Shown here: piece by piece, positions 1 to 9,829 of the stretch
Layout of the letters: each line of letters begins with the position of its first letter
Position numbering within the stretch: position 1 is the stretch's first letter
Assembly (NCBI GenBank): GCA_037127315.1
Contig: JBBBDQ010000420.1
Coordinates: forward strand, 555,001 to 619,000
Direction of reading: 5' to 3'
DNA length: 64,000 nt
Source: Ascarosepion bandense
Lineage: Eukaryota; Mollusca; Cephalopoda; Sepiida; Sepiidae
Position numbers and translations under genes: made by a program
The notes under the pieces: generated by a model
The model's database searches: none
Told to the model about the DNA's origin: nothing
The model's input: the letters and a program-made list of their open reading frames with translations, nothing else

Positions 1-450
1 ACCACGACCTGCCTTAGGTCTTCCCGCAGACTTGGTAGGTAGTGCGACCAAAGCATAAATCGAAATATGATGAAACATGACAATATTATAATAATAAAAA
101 CTGTCAAAATATAAAGACCTGGAAATTGAAATAGAAAAAATGTGGAATTGAAAACAAGAATCGTGCCAATGATAGTAGGTGCACTTGAAATGATAAAAAA
201 TGGAACAAAACAACACATTGGAAGAATCCCTGGAAACCCCAGCTTAAGAGATATACAAAAAATTGTCTTGTTAAGTACAGTCCACATACTATGGAGAACT
301 TTGTCTATGTAACGCTAGAGAAATTATGGGAGATAGAAAAAAAGGAAATGGAGACATAACAAGACACCACGACCTGCCTTAGATCTTTCTGCAAACTTGG
401 TAGGTAGTGTGACCATAGCAGAACTCGAATTATGATGAAAAATGTAATAA
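1..450 (+). mobile_element. LINE C-terminal ORF end and 3' UTR, two head-to-tail pieces
   Basis: An open stretch at 148-318 reads through about 55 codons. It contains VPMIVGALEMI, then IPGNPSLRDIQKIVLL and a final HILWRTLSM before TAA. This resembles the extreme C-terminus of LINE polymerases that end with an alpha-helical 'IQK..LL..AHILR..LS' segment. The following 3' UTR, from about 365, begins with an AC-GACCTGCC motif and holds CTTGGTAGGTAGTG. It ends in an ATA-rich tail near 455. The same UTR sequence occupies 1-110, so another copy ended just upstream. The two UTRs are 364 bp apart. The family name is inference from memory of the C-terminus; the UTR duplication is seen directly. Confidence 0.6.
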
Positions 451-654
451 TAATAATAACAAACAAATTCAAAGAGGAATTTTGAGGAAGGACAAATAAA
501 CCATAACGACGACTACTGCTTTAAGGATCCTAAAAAAGGAAAGCAAAAGCAAATGCAATGTACCAAATGCAGAAACGATGGCAAGATAACCAACAAGCTA
601 ATGTAGACAAACCCCGTACCCATCAGTGATTACGTAAAGCAAAGTTCGCATTTT

Positions 655-935
655 TTAATCGTTTCACCCCAAGCGTTGCCACTGGCATGCAGGGGAGGTA
701 TATAAGTGAAGAGAAAGCGGAACAGGTTACAAATTTTTTAGAGAATGGTTAAGAGTATGAGGGGAACACTGGTGTGAAGAGAGCTGCATGAGAGTAGAGT
801 GGAAATGGAGAAGAACAAGATACAAGGGATGTCGAGGAAAAGATGGGAGTCAAGGAGATAAGAGATGGCAGTTGACATTGCACGTAAATTTTTAAAAACT
901 GAAATCGAAGTTTTATTAGTTCTGAAGAGGAACAA
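655..935 (-). mobile_element. Jockey/CR1-like LINE 3' end (copy L1)
   Basis: Read on the minus strand, this ends in the tail that recurs through the window: an AGTGGCAACGCTTGGGGTGA-type sequence, then oligo-A (650-700 on the plus strand). The upstream part carries the C-terminal 'NVNCHLLS' type coding remnant near 865-890 and a 3' UTR rich in TCTTCC. It is 5'-truncated at about 935, as is usual for LINE copies. It has no intact reading frame. Confidence 0.6.
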
Positions 936-964
936 TACTTACTAACTAGAACTTATCAAGCACA

Positions 965-1545
965 CATTGTGTTTTTCCGAAATGCAGATTCTGCGATAAA
1001 TACCAACGAATAATTGACCATCTTGTATCAGGTTGCACGATGTTAGCATCCACTTAATATAAACCTCGGCATGATAGAGTGGAACAATATCTGCACTTCA
1101 AAATATGCATTTTTTACGGGAAGGAAACTATAAGAAACTTGCATGAACATCACCCAAACCCAGTTATAGTGATAGGACCTGTAACAATTTTATGAAACTT
1201 TACAATGCGCACAGTCAGATCAGTCAAAGCTAATCGCCCAGACAGAGTCATCAAAGACCACAAATTAAAAATGTGATTTTTTGTTTAACATAGCAGTCCC
1301 TGCAGATTGCATTGTATCTTTGAAAAATATTCAAAAAGCTACCAAAATGCAAGAATCTTGAAGTGGGAATCTAAAAAATGTGGCTAATGAGGACATCAAT
1401 AATTCCAGTTGAAGTTGAAGCCCTCGGATTGATTGGAAAAAGTTTCGATAGACACAGTGAAGAGTTTTCCTTTAGCCCATGCCTTTAATAAGTCCAAAAA
1501 TTAGGGCTCACAGATTACGAAGAGCTTTATCTATATAAAGAGATT
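965..1545 (+). pseudogene. Decayed LINE C-terminal domain: CCHC zinc knuckle plus RPD endonuclease-like motif
   Basis: In one frame from 983 the sequence reads CRFCDKYQRIIDHLVSGC, a CX2CX8HX4C zinc motif. After a single stop it continues YKPRHDRVEQYLHF. At 1235 the triplet RPD followed by VIKDHK appears. In related LINEs this is followed by a conserved 'IDxAVPxD' and an alpha-helical C-terminus; a degraded version (EVEALGLI) is visible near 1410-1440. A zinc knuckle followed by a PD motif is the layout of the restriction-like endonuclease of R2-type non-LTR retrotransposons. Stops and frameshifts show that it is dead. It is probably the same family as the fragment at 1-450. The motif order is seen; the R2-like assignment is inference. 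Confidence 0.6.
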
Positions 1546-1654
1546 TTGATCTGAGTTTTGTTCAACAAAAATGATCAGTAGAAAATGTTATGGAGCCATT
1601 TCTGACTTCAGATCTTTGGTTAAAGCCCGCAAGAACAAGTGTCACAGAAATTAA

Positions 1655-1990
1655 AGAAATAATAATAATAATAATAATAATTTTTTTTTTACTGGGTGTG
1701 ATCTCTGTACAACTATACACCGGGCAAGCTGTAAGTCTACGCATTGAGGTTCTCAGCCCGCTTTACTGTCTTCGTCTCCTTTGTCTAAAGTGGCGCCTTG
1801 TAGGATCATTGTAGAATGATTGTTGGCTCTTCCGATACCGATTTCTACAACTTAACAATGGTTCGGTGGTCTTCCAACGAAACTTTATCTTGTCTGATGG
1901 TGTCTCGAATAACTTCATTTGTGATGTGTTCTATGTAGGAAAAGCCTAGGATGGCTTTGAAGAACTTAACCCTGCCAACCTGTTTGGAAT
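1655..1990 (-). mobile_element. LINE C-terminal fragment with (ATT)n tail
   Basis: The minus-strand translation of 1990-1880 gives KFFKAILGFSYIEHITNEV followed by IRDTIRQDK. This matches the 'Y.EHVTNEEVR..I' region common near the C-terminus of RTE-like and related LINE ORFs. Further on, TIILQ and TLDKGDEDSK correspond to the later basic segment, with stops. The 3' end abuts an (AAT/ATT)n run at 1658-1681, probably the element tail. The zone beyond is unassigned. Confidence 0.45.
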
Positions 1991-3176
1991 GTGTCCTACC
2001 TCTATATTTATAGATATAAGTATTTGACTATTTATTAAAACTAATTATTTTCCCTAACCCTAACCCTAATCCTGTCCTAACACTGACCCCTAACCCAAAC
2101 CCCTCATCGGACAGACGTAATACTTCCTTATAATATGCTTTTTAAGGTAGGTCACATATTATACCCGTGACAGTATTTCGTAGGCCACATTCAAAAGGTA
2201 TGTCACATACTATACCGGAACATATAAATTAATCACACTCGCATAGCCTAGCAGCCTTTTAGAGTCAATTTCTCTTAGGGAGAAAATTGATTTGTGAGAT
2301 TAGTTTGTTAACCGTTGCATTACTCTACGTGGTTTCTTTACCTCGAAATAAAATACACGCATCGTAACAAGATTCAGTGAAATGACAAAATAAAAGAATG
2401 AATTTTCAAATGACGAGCGTGAGAAAATTGCATGCGTGCTCCAAGAACCAAAAAAAAAAAAAAAATGCCCAAAGAAAATGAAAGTCAATCTTAAAGAAGT
2501 GACTACGGGTTTCTAAGAGAGATCGTCCACAGGAAGATGTATTTGGCATCTTTATCTTCAACTTACAGCCTCCTCATTAATCTATAACACCCAAAAATCA
2601 ATCGGTTGGGGCGACTAACTCCAAAAATCGAACAGTGACTTGATAGGTTGGCCAGTGGCCAACTTGACCCACTGCCCACCGGCGATTAATTCCTAATTGA
2701 GCCAAGAGAGAATCCAATTCTGATGGACGGCGACTTTTTATTTTTGGTTGGAAATTGTTCTTTTTCTCTTTTCATTGTCCCTTGCCGATTTTTCCTGTCC
2801 GCCTCGGGACGTCTTTCTCCGAGGTTTGATTTGCTTCTCCAACGGATAATAAAGAGAGTAAGCTTCAGAAGAGATAATGCCCCCTTTTTCTGGTTGGTTA
2901 GAGGCGAGCAGATGCTTTCTATTTGGGACTCTTTTCTAACTGGCATGCGTAATCGAAAACAGTTCTAGTCTTAATAGCTTTTTGAAATTCTTCTTTTTCT
3001 GCTGTTGGACGCCGCTTCTCCTGCACCGTGTCCCTTCAGAAACTATAGGTAATCATGACTTCTCACAGTTTTCTGTCTTTTGTAGTGCTGAGCAGCCTTT
3101 GACCTCTTAACATCGCCCCTACTCCCCGTTCATAAAACTCTTAAATTCTCCAAACCATTTTCTTCATAATGGATCC

Positions 3177-3177
<1 letters not shown>
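1991..3177. other. Unassigned AT-rich sequence with a short telomere-like run
   Basis: No gene or recognised repeat. CCCTAACCCTAACCCTAA-type sequence occurs at about 2051-2072, followed by degenerate CCCTAA variants to 2103. Two short overlapping open frames on opposite strands at 2686-2968 have no recognisable domain and look fortuitous. Confidence 0.4.
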
Positions 3178-3208
<31 letters not shown>

Positions 3209-3209
3209 T
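3178..3209. repeat. (CGT)n microsatellite
   Basis: About ten CGT triplets in a row. This is unusual in being CpG-bearing within an AT-rich window. Confidence 0.9.
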
Positions 3210-3900
3210 ATTCTGGTGATTCACAAGTATTTTGATGCCTCACTATGTCTACCTAATTCTTCAAACTTCGAGAAAAAGAACTATGTATGACAGTAAACTG
3301 CATCCGGCAGCAAGGCTTCTGATTGGGAGGTAATGAGGAGCATGGAACCACCTCTTAATAGCTGTTGTTCCCAGGTCCACCCTGACCCGGAGTGGTAGCA
3401 CCTGTTAGGGTCCCAGCTATGGGCAAATAGTTAACCCCCAAACTGGGGTCAAAACACTATGAAAGTATAAAAATACACTTTTATAGAAATATATACATAA
3501 AAATAGACTTTTGGAGAAAATATACATTTTTGAAGGAAAAAATTTAACAGCAATACATTTTTGAAGAAAAAAACTTATTTCCAACAATACATTTTTGAAG
3601 GAAAAAAATTATTACCAGCAATACATTTTTGAATATAAACTTAGAAAACTTCTTCACTTTTCAAAAATAAACAAATAAAAACAATTTTTCGTCACAAATT
3701 TGACTAAATCAACCTTTCCCCCACAACAGCGAAATAAAAAAAAAACCCTTTAAACCCTACCCTTTGGCATTAAATAACCCACAGAGATTGATATGCCGTT
3801 AAACAAAACTCAAACACTAGACACCCGACCTTAACGCCCCACCCCAGTATTCTCACCTAGGAGAAGAGATGCTCAGTGCGTCAAACCCTAGCAGGTATAC
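3210..3900. repeat. Unassigned sequence with a ~43 bp minisatellite at 3525-3640
   Basis: CAATACATTTTTGAAGGAAA and close variants occur at about 3515, 3550, 3590 and 3622, separated by AT-rich linkers, so a short tandem repeat is seen directly. The flanking GC-richer stretch at 3300-3430 is not recognised. Confidence 0.5.
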
Positions 3901-4175
3901 CCAACTGGTTAATCAGGCAACTGACAAGCAAATTTCTGTTACACAACGGGATTTCGCTTTCCGAAAATATTACACGGTTCGAATCTCATCATGAATGATT
4001 TATCAGAAAGGTGACTTTTTGATTTCAGCAGTCTGAGAATGTGATACAGCGTGAGTCACCATTATAAAGTGCCTGAAATCCATAACACTGGTTGACCCAA
4101 GCGTTGTGAGTGATTTTGGGTAAATGGAACTGTTTGGGATCCGTCGATGTTTGTGATGGCAGGAAGACGCAAGTC
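3900..4175 (+). mobile_element. tRNA-headed SINE, family D (copy 1)
   Basis: A B-box-like GGTTCGAATCTC lies at 3977. The body that follows (GATTTATCAGAAAGGTGAC, later GGTTGACCCAAGCGTTGTG) matches the copy at 16355-16585. The A-box region upstream is degraded. RNA polymerase III box spacing plus a second copy supports a SINE. Confidence 0.55.
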
Positions 4176-4335
4176 ATCGTGAGCGAGGATTCGAGCGTAC
4201 TGGCCTTGTTCAGTTTACTGATCACGCCAAATAATGCTCTCTTTCTTATCATTCCGTATTAGAACAGACCGATGCCATTACAAGATTTTGAGGAATATCG
4301 CCTGATTTAACATCATTCGAAATACAAATTCCTCT

Positions 4336-4336
<1 letters not shown>

Positions 4337-4377
<41 letters not shown>
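4337..4377. repeat. (CT)n microsatellite
   Basis: An uninterrupted CT dinucleotide run of about 40 bp. Confidence 0.95.
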
Positions 4378-4379
<2 letters not shown>

Positions 4380-5112
4380 AAACAGTAACTAAAATTCACC
4401 CAGCGCAGTTCCAGTATAAACCACATGTGAGCTCTTTGGGTGTTGCACAAACATAAAATGTGTCTGAACAGGTGTCTTCAACAGGGATTGGCTATCCGCC
4501 CTAGAAGACAGGCATACTTGGATAGGAGTGGCCAGATATCAACAGTGTAACCGATGTTAATTTACTAAAACAAAATATCTACATGGTAACACCTCCAAGA
4601 AATAATGATCGGAAGCCACGAGAGCCATATCTAGCATCGCATAATAGAATGTATTATTATTATTATTTACTGAGATCGATCGATAGATAGATAAAGATTC
4701 CGAAATTGACAAACAGATGTGAATAGATAGATAAATAGATAATGAACATAGATAATGAACATGCTTTTCAGTTAATTTGATGGTGCTGATTTTGAAAATG
4801 ACTTAAGATTTTCATGGTTAGCTAATGCTTTTGCTTCACTTAAATTTCTCACTTTTGGAAAAAAAAACAATTTTGGTGTAGGCTGATCGCGGGATTTAGT
4901 TAATAAAGATCGTAGAAATCCATCAATTTTCAGATCGACCCAGCAATTTATGTTAACCACCTGAAATAACCTATTTTTAAGAAAAAGTGTGATTTTGAGT
5001 CAAAAATTTCAAAATAAAAGTACCGAATTTTTTCAATTCATCATCAACATTCAAATTAACGTATACACATTATCAGTAATATATGAGTATTAATATTCAT
5101 CTTTTACATAGA
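4378..5112. other. Unassigned sequence with short GATA/ATT runs
   Basis: No recognisable gene. A short ATT run and GATAGATA tracts occur at 4650-4755. The rest is AT-rich single-copy-looking DNA. Confidence 0.4.
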
Positions 5113-5247
5113 TATGTTGGTAAATTTCTGGAGAAATTCGCCGATGTGAGTGATGAGCAAAGAAAACGAATCCATCAGGAGATCAAAACAATGGAAAAGC
5201 AGAACCAGGGACAGTCAGACAAACGAACGATGGCTGATTACTGCTGA
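5113..5247 (+). pseudogene. Fragment of an unassigned transposon-associated protein, MADYC motif
   Basis: Forty-four codons without a stop end at TGA (5245-5247). Visible segments are FLEKFADVSDEQRKRIHQEI, then KTMEKQ and KRTMADYC. From memory, the pattern 'VSDEQ.ER.HQ.I.TME..YQG.W...MMADYC' recurs in repeat-associated proteins of arthropods and cephalopods. The element is not named here. No start codon or splice context is evident. A fragment of a dead copy is likely. Confidence 0.4.
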
Positions 5248-5746
5248 AGGGGGACTTAAATAACATTGAATATGACAGACAATCAAGAAAGAGAACATTT
5301 TTACTATAGTTTTATGTTCAGAAAAGTTTTATTTTTACTGTTAGTTTATTTAACGATTTGACGATGGTCTTGGTATATTCAATCGTGTCATTTTTAAAGA
5401 TGTAGGATCTGATTGGTATTGAAAAATAGTATTTCTCAGTAAGCAGACCAATATTGGTTGCTTTAAATATTGAGAGGTTTTTACAATTTTACTTTGAGAA
5501 ATATTGTCATCGGTCAATATCATCCATAGAGAAAAGAAATGAAAGAGGGCTTTTATTCCCCCAAAATGAGGCATTTTTGCACAGCTAAATCGATAGCTAA
5601 ACATCCCCTCCAAAAAAAGAAAAAAAGGTCATTTTATAATTTAGCTAAATTAAAAATGTTTGGTGTCTCGACATCTTCAAAGAATGATTATTTTATTTAA
5701 CGTATTATTATTGTTAGGAGTGTGCTCATGCCGACAATAATGAGGG

Positions 5747-5747
<1 letters not shown>
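5248..5747. other. Unassigned AT-rich stretch
   Basis: Only fortuitous short frames are seen. The 87-codon minus-strand frame at 5350-5613 has no recognisable domain or signal. Confidence 0.35.

Positions 5748-5801
<54 letters not shown>
5748..5801. repeat. (TA)n microsatellite
   Basis: About 27 TA units, followed by a LINE fragment. Confidence 0.95.
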
Positions 5802-5804
<3 letters not shown>

Positions 5805-5837
5805 ATGCGCCTACTATGCATTAGATTTTGCAGTATA

Positions 5838-5936
5838 AGGGTGGGACCTAGTTGGTAATCTTTTGGATCGAGTAAATTCAAATATAGGGGGCACCTATAA
5901 GGTAAGTTCATCGGAGCAGAAGCCGTGAAAATATTT
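5838..5936 (-). mobile_element. Jockey/CR1-like LINE C-terminal scrap (L9)
   Basis: GGTGGGACCTAGTTGGTAATC followed by AAGTTCATCGGAGCAG matches the minus-strand LINE segment at 43690-43780 (TCGTCAGAGCAGAGGCCGTG). It encodes the degraded 'CSDEL..ATRLATRSHP' region. Confidence 0.5.
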
Positions 5937-6435
5937 GTACAATTACGTCAATCATTTTTTTTTATTATTCTTTCAGTCTTTAACGTCTAAAGCAGTCATG
6001 ATAAAGTAACTACAAGTCTTATCAATATTCCAGTAACTTTCCAAGTAATCTGGCTTTTTTCAAGAAGGGCATAGATGAGTATAAATGGTTCCAAAACTTC
6101 CTTTATTCTTTAGTTCTACAAGGTTTTTTCTTGAATCGTTAGTACCAAATCTAGCGTTCAAATATATATATATATATATACGCACACCCGTGAGAAAAAC
6201 TGCAGCGCATTCTTTGACGAATTTAATCTTAACATAAAGGAACTGATTGGACAACCGGAAAGAATTAGTATAAAAAAATAAGTCGACACAAGGTATCTAT
6301 ATTATTCAGCAAAACATGTTTAGATATATAGTTACGGGAATGAATAAATGTAGTGATGAGTGTGCACACATGTTTAGTATTATTATTCAGGTGTTAATAA
6401 AACAGTGCTCAATGTAGTATGAACAGAACTATTTA

Positions 6436-6436
6436 A

Positions 6437-6481
<45 letters not shown>
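6436..6481. repeat. (TA)n microsatellite
   Basis: About 22 TA units. They abut dispersed repeat G. Confidence 0.95.
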
Positions 6482-6489
<8 letters not shown>

Positions 6490-6800
6490 TAAAAAGTATG
6501 CATATTATCCTAAGCCGATGGCACAACTCAAAGTTTCATGCGTTATGCTATCATGAGGGGCATTTTTTAAATTGACGGTTTAATAGATTTTTAATTTAAG
6601 TTCACTCATTTATCAGTGGAGTTAAATCTTATAAAGTTAGGCTAGTGCTTTTTTAATAAAAAGAATAAAAATTTAAATATTCTAAGTTTACATATAGATA
6701 AAAAGTTAAAATTTCAATATTTAGCGGAAGAAAGAAAGAAAGAAAGAAAGAAAAAAGGGGGGAAGTGAGAGAGTGAGAAAGAAAAAGGCAAACGTATAGA
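6482..6800. repeat. Dispersed repeat G (copy 1)
   Basis: The core ATCCTAAGCCGATGGCACAA, then TTTCATGCGTTATGC, ATCATGAGGGGCATTTTTTA and GACGGTTTAATAGATTT recurs at 26100-26250 and 31866-32010. Both this copy and the one at 26100 run on to a (GAAA)n block followed by AGGCAAACGTA-AGAGG (6710-6800 and 26580-26650). Adjacency to (TA)n and the 'CAT..TGCAATCATCAGG' style end suggest a PLE 3' terminus. That is inference. Confidence 0.55.
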
Positions 6801-6894
6801 GGTGAGTTCTCTCTGCTGCAGGCGTATGTATACACCGCGTATATACAACACGTTTTATTTTCCTACTCTCTCAGATAGCTTAGATCTCATATGA

Positions 6895-7215
6895 ACACAC
6901 ACGGGGATCTACCAAACACTATCCGGTATTGACAACACAAATACCATAGAATCATCCACATGCAAACAAAGTCTAAATATAATGGAGGCTTTATTGATAC
7001 AAAAGGAAAACCTAACACTTAATAATATCAACTACGAACATGCTAACAACGTCCTTACTGTATTCGGTGCATAATACATAAACACAACTTTACAAACATA
7101 CATAATACTACATACATTCTGTTTCACGTAAAATAATATTCATCCTCGAAAATGGCTAAAAATATAGCCCGGATAAACAAAACATTTGGACAATTTTTAT
7201 ATAATTTATTTCCTT
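6895..7215 (+). mobile_element. Penelope-like element C-terminal end and 3' UTR (P1)
   Basis: Reading CTTTATTGATACAAAAGGAA gives LIQKENLTLNNINYEHANNV. This fits the 'ALLI.K.KPTLN.QK...NNVL' end of PLE proteins after the GIY-YIG domain. The following UTR contains TGGCTAAAAATATAGCCCGG and AAACAAAACATTTGGACAAT, which match 48300-48360. Stops are present and no start is seen. Confidence 0.5.
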
Positions 7216-7259
7216 AAAAGAAAAAGTCATAAGGTCACATGAAAAATTACATAACAAAA

Positions 7260-7504
7260 AGCCAGAATAATTAGAAGTTTCAAGGTTGCAGTTCTTACAA
7301 TAGTGCAGAAAATCGATAATATATACATATATAAAAGACAAGATGTGTTTATCTGTCTGTATGTCCTTTATACAAATCCACAATTTTTATACTATTCTCA
7401 CCAAACTTCACACAAATATTCTTTAGGCTAAGCCTGAGCTCCAGGACCATGGATTAGTTTTAAAGCTTTTATTACACTCGAACAACGCCGGGCTATACTG
7501 CTAG
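7260..7504 (+). mobile_element. Helitron-like element, 3' part (H1)
   Basis: It ends GAACAACGCCGGGCTATACT followed by GCTAG. A CTAG terminus after a short hairpin is the rule for Helitron 3' ends. In the cleaner copies the stem is CCCG/CGGG around AGCAACGC; here the stem is degraded on its left side. Upstream features shared with the copies at 27515, 39130 and 42500 are AAAATCGATAATATATA, ATAAAAGACAAGATG and GAGCTCCAGGACCATGG. It is non-autonomous; no helicase is present. Confidence 0.65.
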
Positions 7505-7639
7505 TCTTAAATAGCTCTGCATTTTCATTATTTGAATTCTTACAATTTGAGTTATTTTTTTAATTCTTATAACCCTTCAAAAGTTATGCAGCGTAATGAG
7601 AGACAGGAAGATTTCATTGGAAACAAAGAAATGAGTATT

Positions 7640-7860
7640 GGATTGACATAATATCAGTTCTCCTAGATGGCAGCGAATGTTGGACAATCTTCTAAAAAAT
7701 GAAGGAGAGACTTGAAGAAACAAAAATGTGGTTCAACAGAATAATGACGAGGATACCACGAACAGAACATCTGAGCAACGACAACGCTTTGTAGAGGATG
7801 AAAACGAAAAATAAACTTATACTTAACATCAGGAATAGACAGTTGAAGTTTTTGAGACAC
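7640..7860 (+). pseudogene. RTE-type LINE ORF C-terminus, 5' half (R1a)
   Basis: The plus-strand translation shows GSECWT, MKERLEETKMWFNRIM, then TRIPRTEHLSNDNAL and RKRQLKF-like (RNRQLKFLRHV) blocks in changing frames. This is the conserved post-RT region of RTE LINEs ('LYGSECWTI..EATEMWFYRRMLRI.WTEHVSNEEV'). The ORF is cut at 7860 by a SINE and resumes at 8315. Stops and frameshifts are present. Confidence 0.65.
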
Positions 7861-7945
7861 GTGTTGTGGTGCAATGGATATCGGCTCGGAACAAGAAATC
7901 GGGCAGCCGAGTTCGAAATCGGTGTAATTGAAAAGATTAACCATT
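7861..7945 (+). mobile_element. SINE-A head (copy A1)
   Basis: A tRNA-like start: GTTGTGGTGCAATGGATATC serves as the A-box region, and GAGTTCGAAATC as the B-box. It is truncated after about 80 bp by other sequence. It is the first of two SINE insertions that split the RTE ORF. Confidence 0.65.
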
Positions 7946-8028
7946 CAAAATGAGAAGCACAAGCAGTGTATGTAAAGAAAAAAATTCGTGTTTGCGGTGA
8001 TTTTTTTTAAAAATAAATTATCACCAAT

Positions 8029-8314
8029 GTGTTGTGATGCAGTGGATATCGGCTCGGAAGGATAAATCGGGGAGCCGAGTTCGAATTCCGGTTGAATTCC
8101 TTGCATTTACTTACACGCAAATACTCTTGGGAAAGGTATTAATCCGTCTCATTCCGCCATAGCACAGATTGGGTTCTATAGCCTTGAGTGGCAACCAGTC
8201 TACCGCAGAAAGTAATGGCAACCTGCTGTTGGATAATCTTCTGCCGTCAGTCATTCATGTTTTTTTCGAGATATGATCGCCCAACTTGTATCAATTATGG
8301 CACTTAACTGACTG
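8029..8314 (+). mobile_element. SINE-A, near full length (copy A2)
   Basis: A-box GATGCAGTGGATATCGG and B-box GAGTTCGAATTCC lie 45-50 bp apart, as in a tRNA promoter. The tRNA-unrelated body follows: CGCAAATACTCTTGGGAAAG, TTAATCCGTCTC, GTGGCAACCAGTCTACC, then GGCACTTAACTGACTGA. Minus-strand relatives lie at 19161, 26948, 46831 and 49095. This is the best reference copy in the window, although it lies inside the RTE LINE. Confidence 0.75.
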
Positions 8315-8535
8315 AGGAAGGAGGACTTAGTAAATGTAATACTCACGGGACGGATAGAGAGAAACAAAGGCACGGGAAAGCAATACAAGAGATACTTGAG
8401 GAGTTTGAGCAGGTGGATGGCAGAGCAGGGTTTGGAAGATATACTAAGATGAAAAATGTTAAGAAAAGAGATAGGGGTAAATGAAGGTCCATAATTTCCC
8501 ACGTCCAGAAAGGACGCGGCACAAAAACAAGGAGA
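8315..8535 (+). pseudogene. RTE-type LINE ORF C-terminus, 3' half (R1b)
   Basis: Directly after the SINE the frame reads RKEDLVNVILTGRIER, then YLRSLSRWMAEQGLEDILR. This continues the 'FLGHVMRKEGLENLILTGRIEGKR...SEWMAEQG' segment interrupted at 7860. It then decays towards the usual 'WKAMIAHVLRGHGT' end near 8490-8520. Confidence 0.7.
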
Positions 8536-8599
8536 ACGATTTTGTTATCGTGTTTTTAATTAAATTATATACACACAGACATGCATACATACACACGCA

Positions 8600-8800
8600 C
8601 ACATATAGTTATCCGCAGACAGTCCCCTTTCGCTGTATCACAGCTCATCAGTACGGTTATTATCCGATTGATTCTAGCCAGGATTGAAACCCAACCGAAT
8701 TGTCATCAGTCGGCAATTCTACCTTTAATCTATAGTAGGCGGATTTTAGCCTTTTACAATGTAAACACGAGAGGGTCAAATTCATTACTGAATGAACGAT
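8600..8800 (-). mobile_element. SINE-B (copy B1)
   Basis: On the minus strand a tRNA-like head carries B-box GGTTTCAATCCTGG. The 3' part reads ACTGATGAGCTGTGATACAG, CGAAAGGGGACTGTCTGCGG and ends at an ATA-rich tail. Other copies are at 22503, 25479, 31686, 34384, 50678 and 52401. The minus-strand 5' end, near 8800, is approximate. Confidence 0.65.
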
Positions 8801-8874
8801 GCGTAAAGTCGTGAGTAGCTACTGTTTTTAAAGTCTACCATTTCTCCATAATGCTCAATCGGTGTGCGACTGCG

Positions 8875-8876
8875 TG

Positions 8877-8946
<70 letters not shown>

Positions 8947-8984
8947 TATCCACTTATATATATATATATATATACATATATATC

Positions 8985-9019
<35 letters not shown>
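8875..9019. repeat. Compound (TA)n array
   Basis: TA runs interrupted by ACACATATATG and by two ATATATCCACT interruptions, about 145 bp in all. Confidence 0.9.
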
Positions 9020-9021
<2 letters not shown>

Positions 9022-9117
9022 TGAAGAGAACCAACAGTTTTAGAATTCTCTGGCATTTACTTTTTTTAAAAAAAAGTGCTCAATACAGCATATATCGAAA
9101 GAGCATAATATAATTAT

Positions 9118-9347
9118 GATTAAATTTGTTTTTTTATTTAAAATTAATCTAATTTACATAGCGGCACGGAAGTTTCTATGTTTCGAGATTTTACCCCTTC
9201 ATCAGGCAATGTTGACTCATTTTTACTAAAATGATTCTTATTGTTGTGTAAATCATTTTTGCCTGATGACGAGATAAAATATCAAAACAGAAATTTCCGT
9301 GTTGCAATGTAAATTAAATTGATTTTAAATAAAAGACAAATTTAATC
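9118..9347. repeat. Imperfect inverted repeat (fold-back), arms about 90 bp
   Basis: The left arm 9118-9209 and right arm 9259-9347 are imperfect reverse complements separated by 49 bp. Matching blocks include TAATTTACAT/ATGTAAATTA, CATCAGGCAA/TTGCCTGATG and AAATTT-run ends. Each arm resembles the 3' end of a PLE-like repeat ('CCTGATGA..AAAT..GAAA'). Confidence 0.7.
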
Positions 9348-9352
9348 AAAAT

Positions 9353-9383
9353 TACACACACACACACGCACACACACACACAT

Positions 9384-9440
<57 letters not shown>
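9353..9440. repeat. (CA)n followed by (TA)n
   Basis: Mixed CA dinucleotides at 9353-9397 change to a pure TA run ending at about 9439. Confidence 0.95.
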
Positions 9441-9441
<1 letters not shown>

Positions 9442-9485
9442 ATTATTTAATACTTAGTTTTTGGTCATAAACAGCCTAACCTTAC

Positions 9486-9829
9486 AACGGTGGAAAAATA
9501 TGCAGACTGTGCCAAGAAGAAAAATTAGAAATTATGACATACCCAAATAAAGACGAACTGTTAAATGAAAGAACAGAAATTATGACTAAATGCATCCACA
9601 CTAAGAAATACCTCTTAGGTTTATACAACCATGGATGAAAACGCCATAATCCGTTTTAATTTAAAAAGTGCGCGTTCATAAATGCCCTGCCACCTGAACG
9701 TTAAAATAAAACACCGTTACAAGTGCGTTCTTTAAAAAAACAGCAAACGGTAAAATCAGTTATTAAAAATCGCCTGAAGACACCACTCGTGGTAGAAACC
9801 TGGATAGCAAAATTACACGTTTAAAAATG

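Noticed and set aside
7663..7944. 93-codon minus-strand frame
   Set aside because: Antisense of the RTE/SINE junction, explained by the plus-strand RTE coding remnant.
7861..8314. Functional tRNA genes at A/B-box matches (also 49200, 16360, 31740)
   Set aside because: The boxes belong to SINE heads; the cloverleaf is not maintained and the SINE body follows.
8835..9056. Tyr-Ile repeat proteins here and at many other TA arrays
   Set aside because: Direct translation of (TA)n; not genes.
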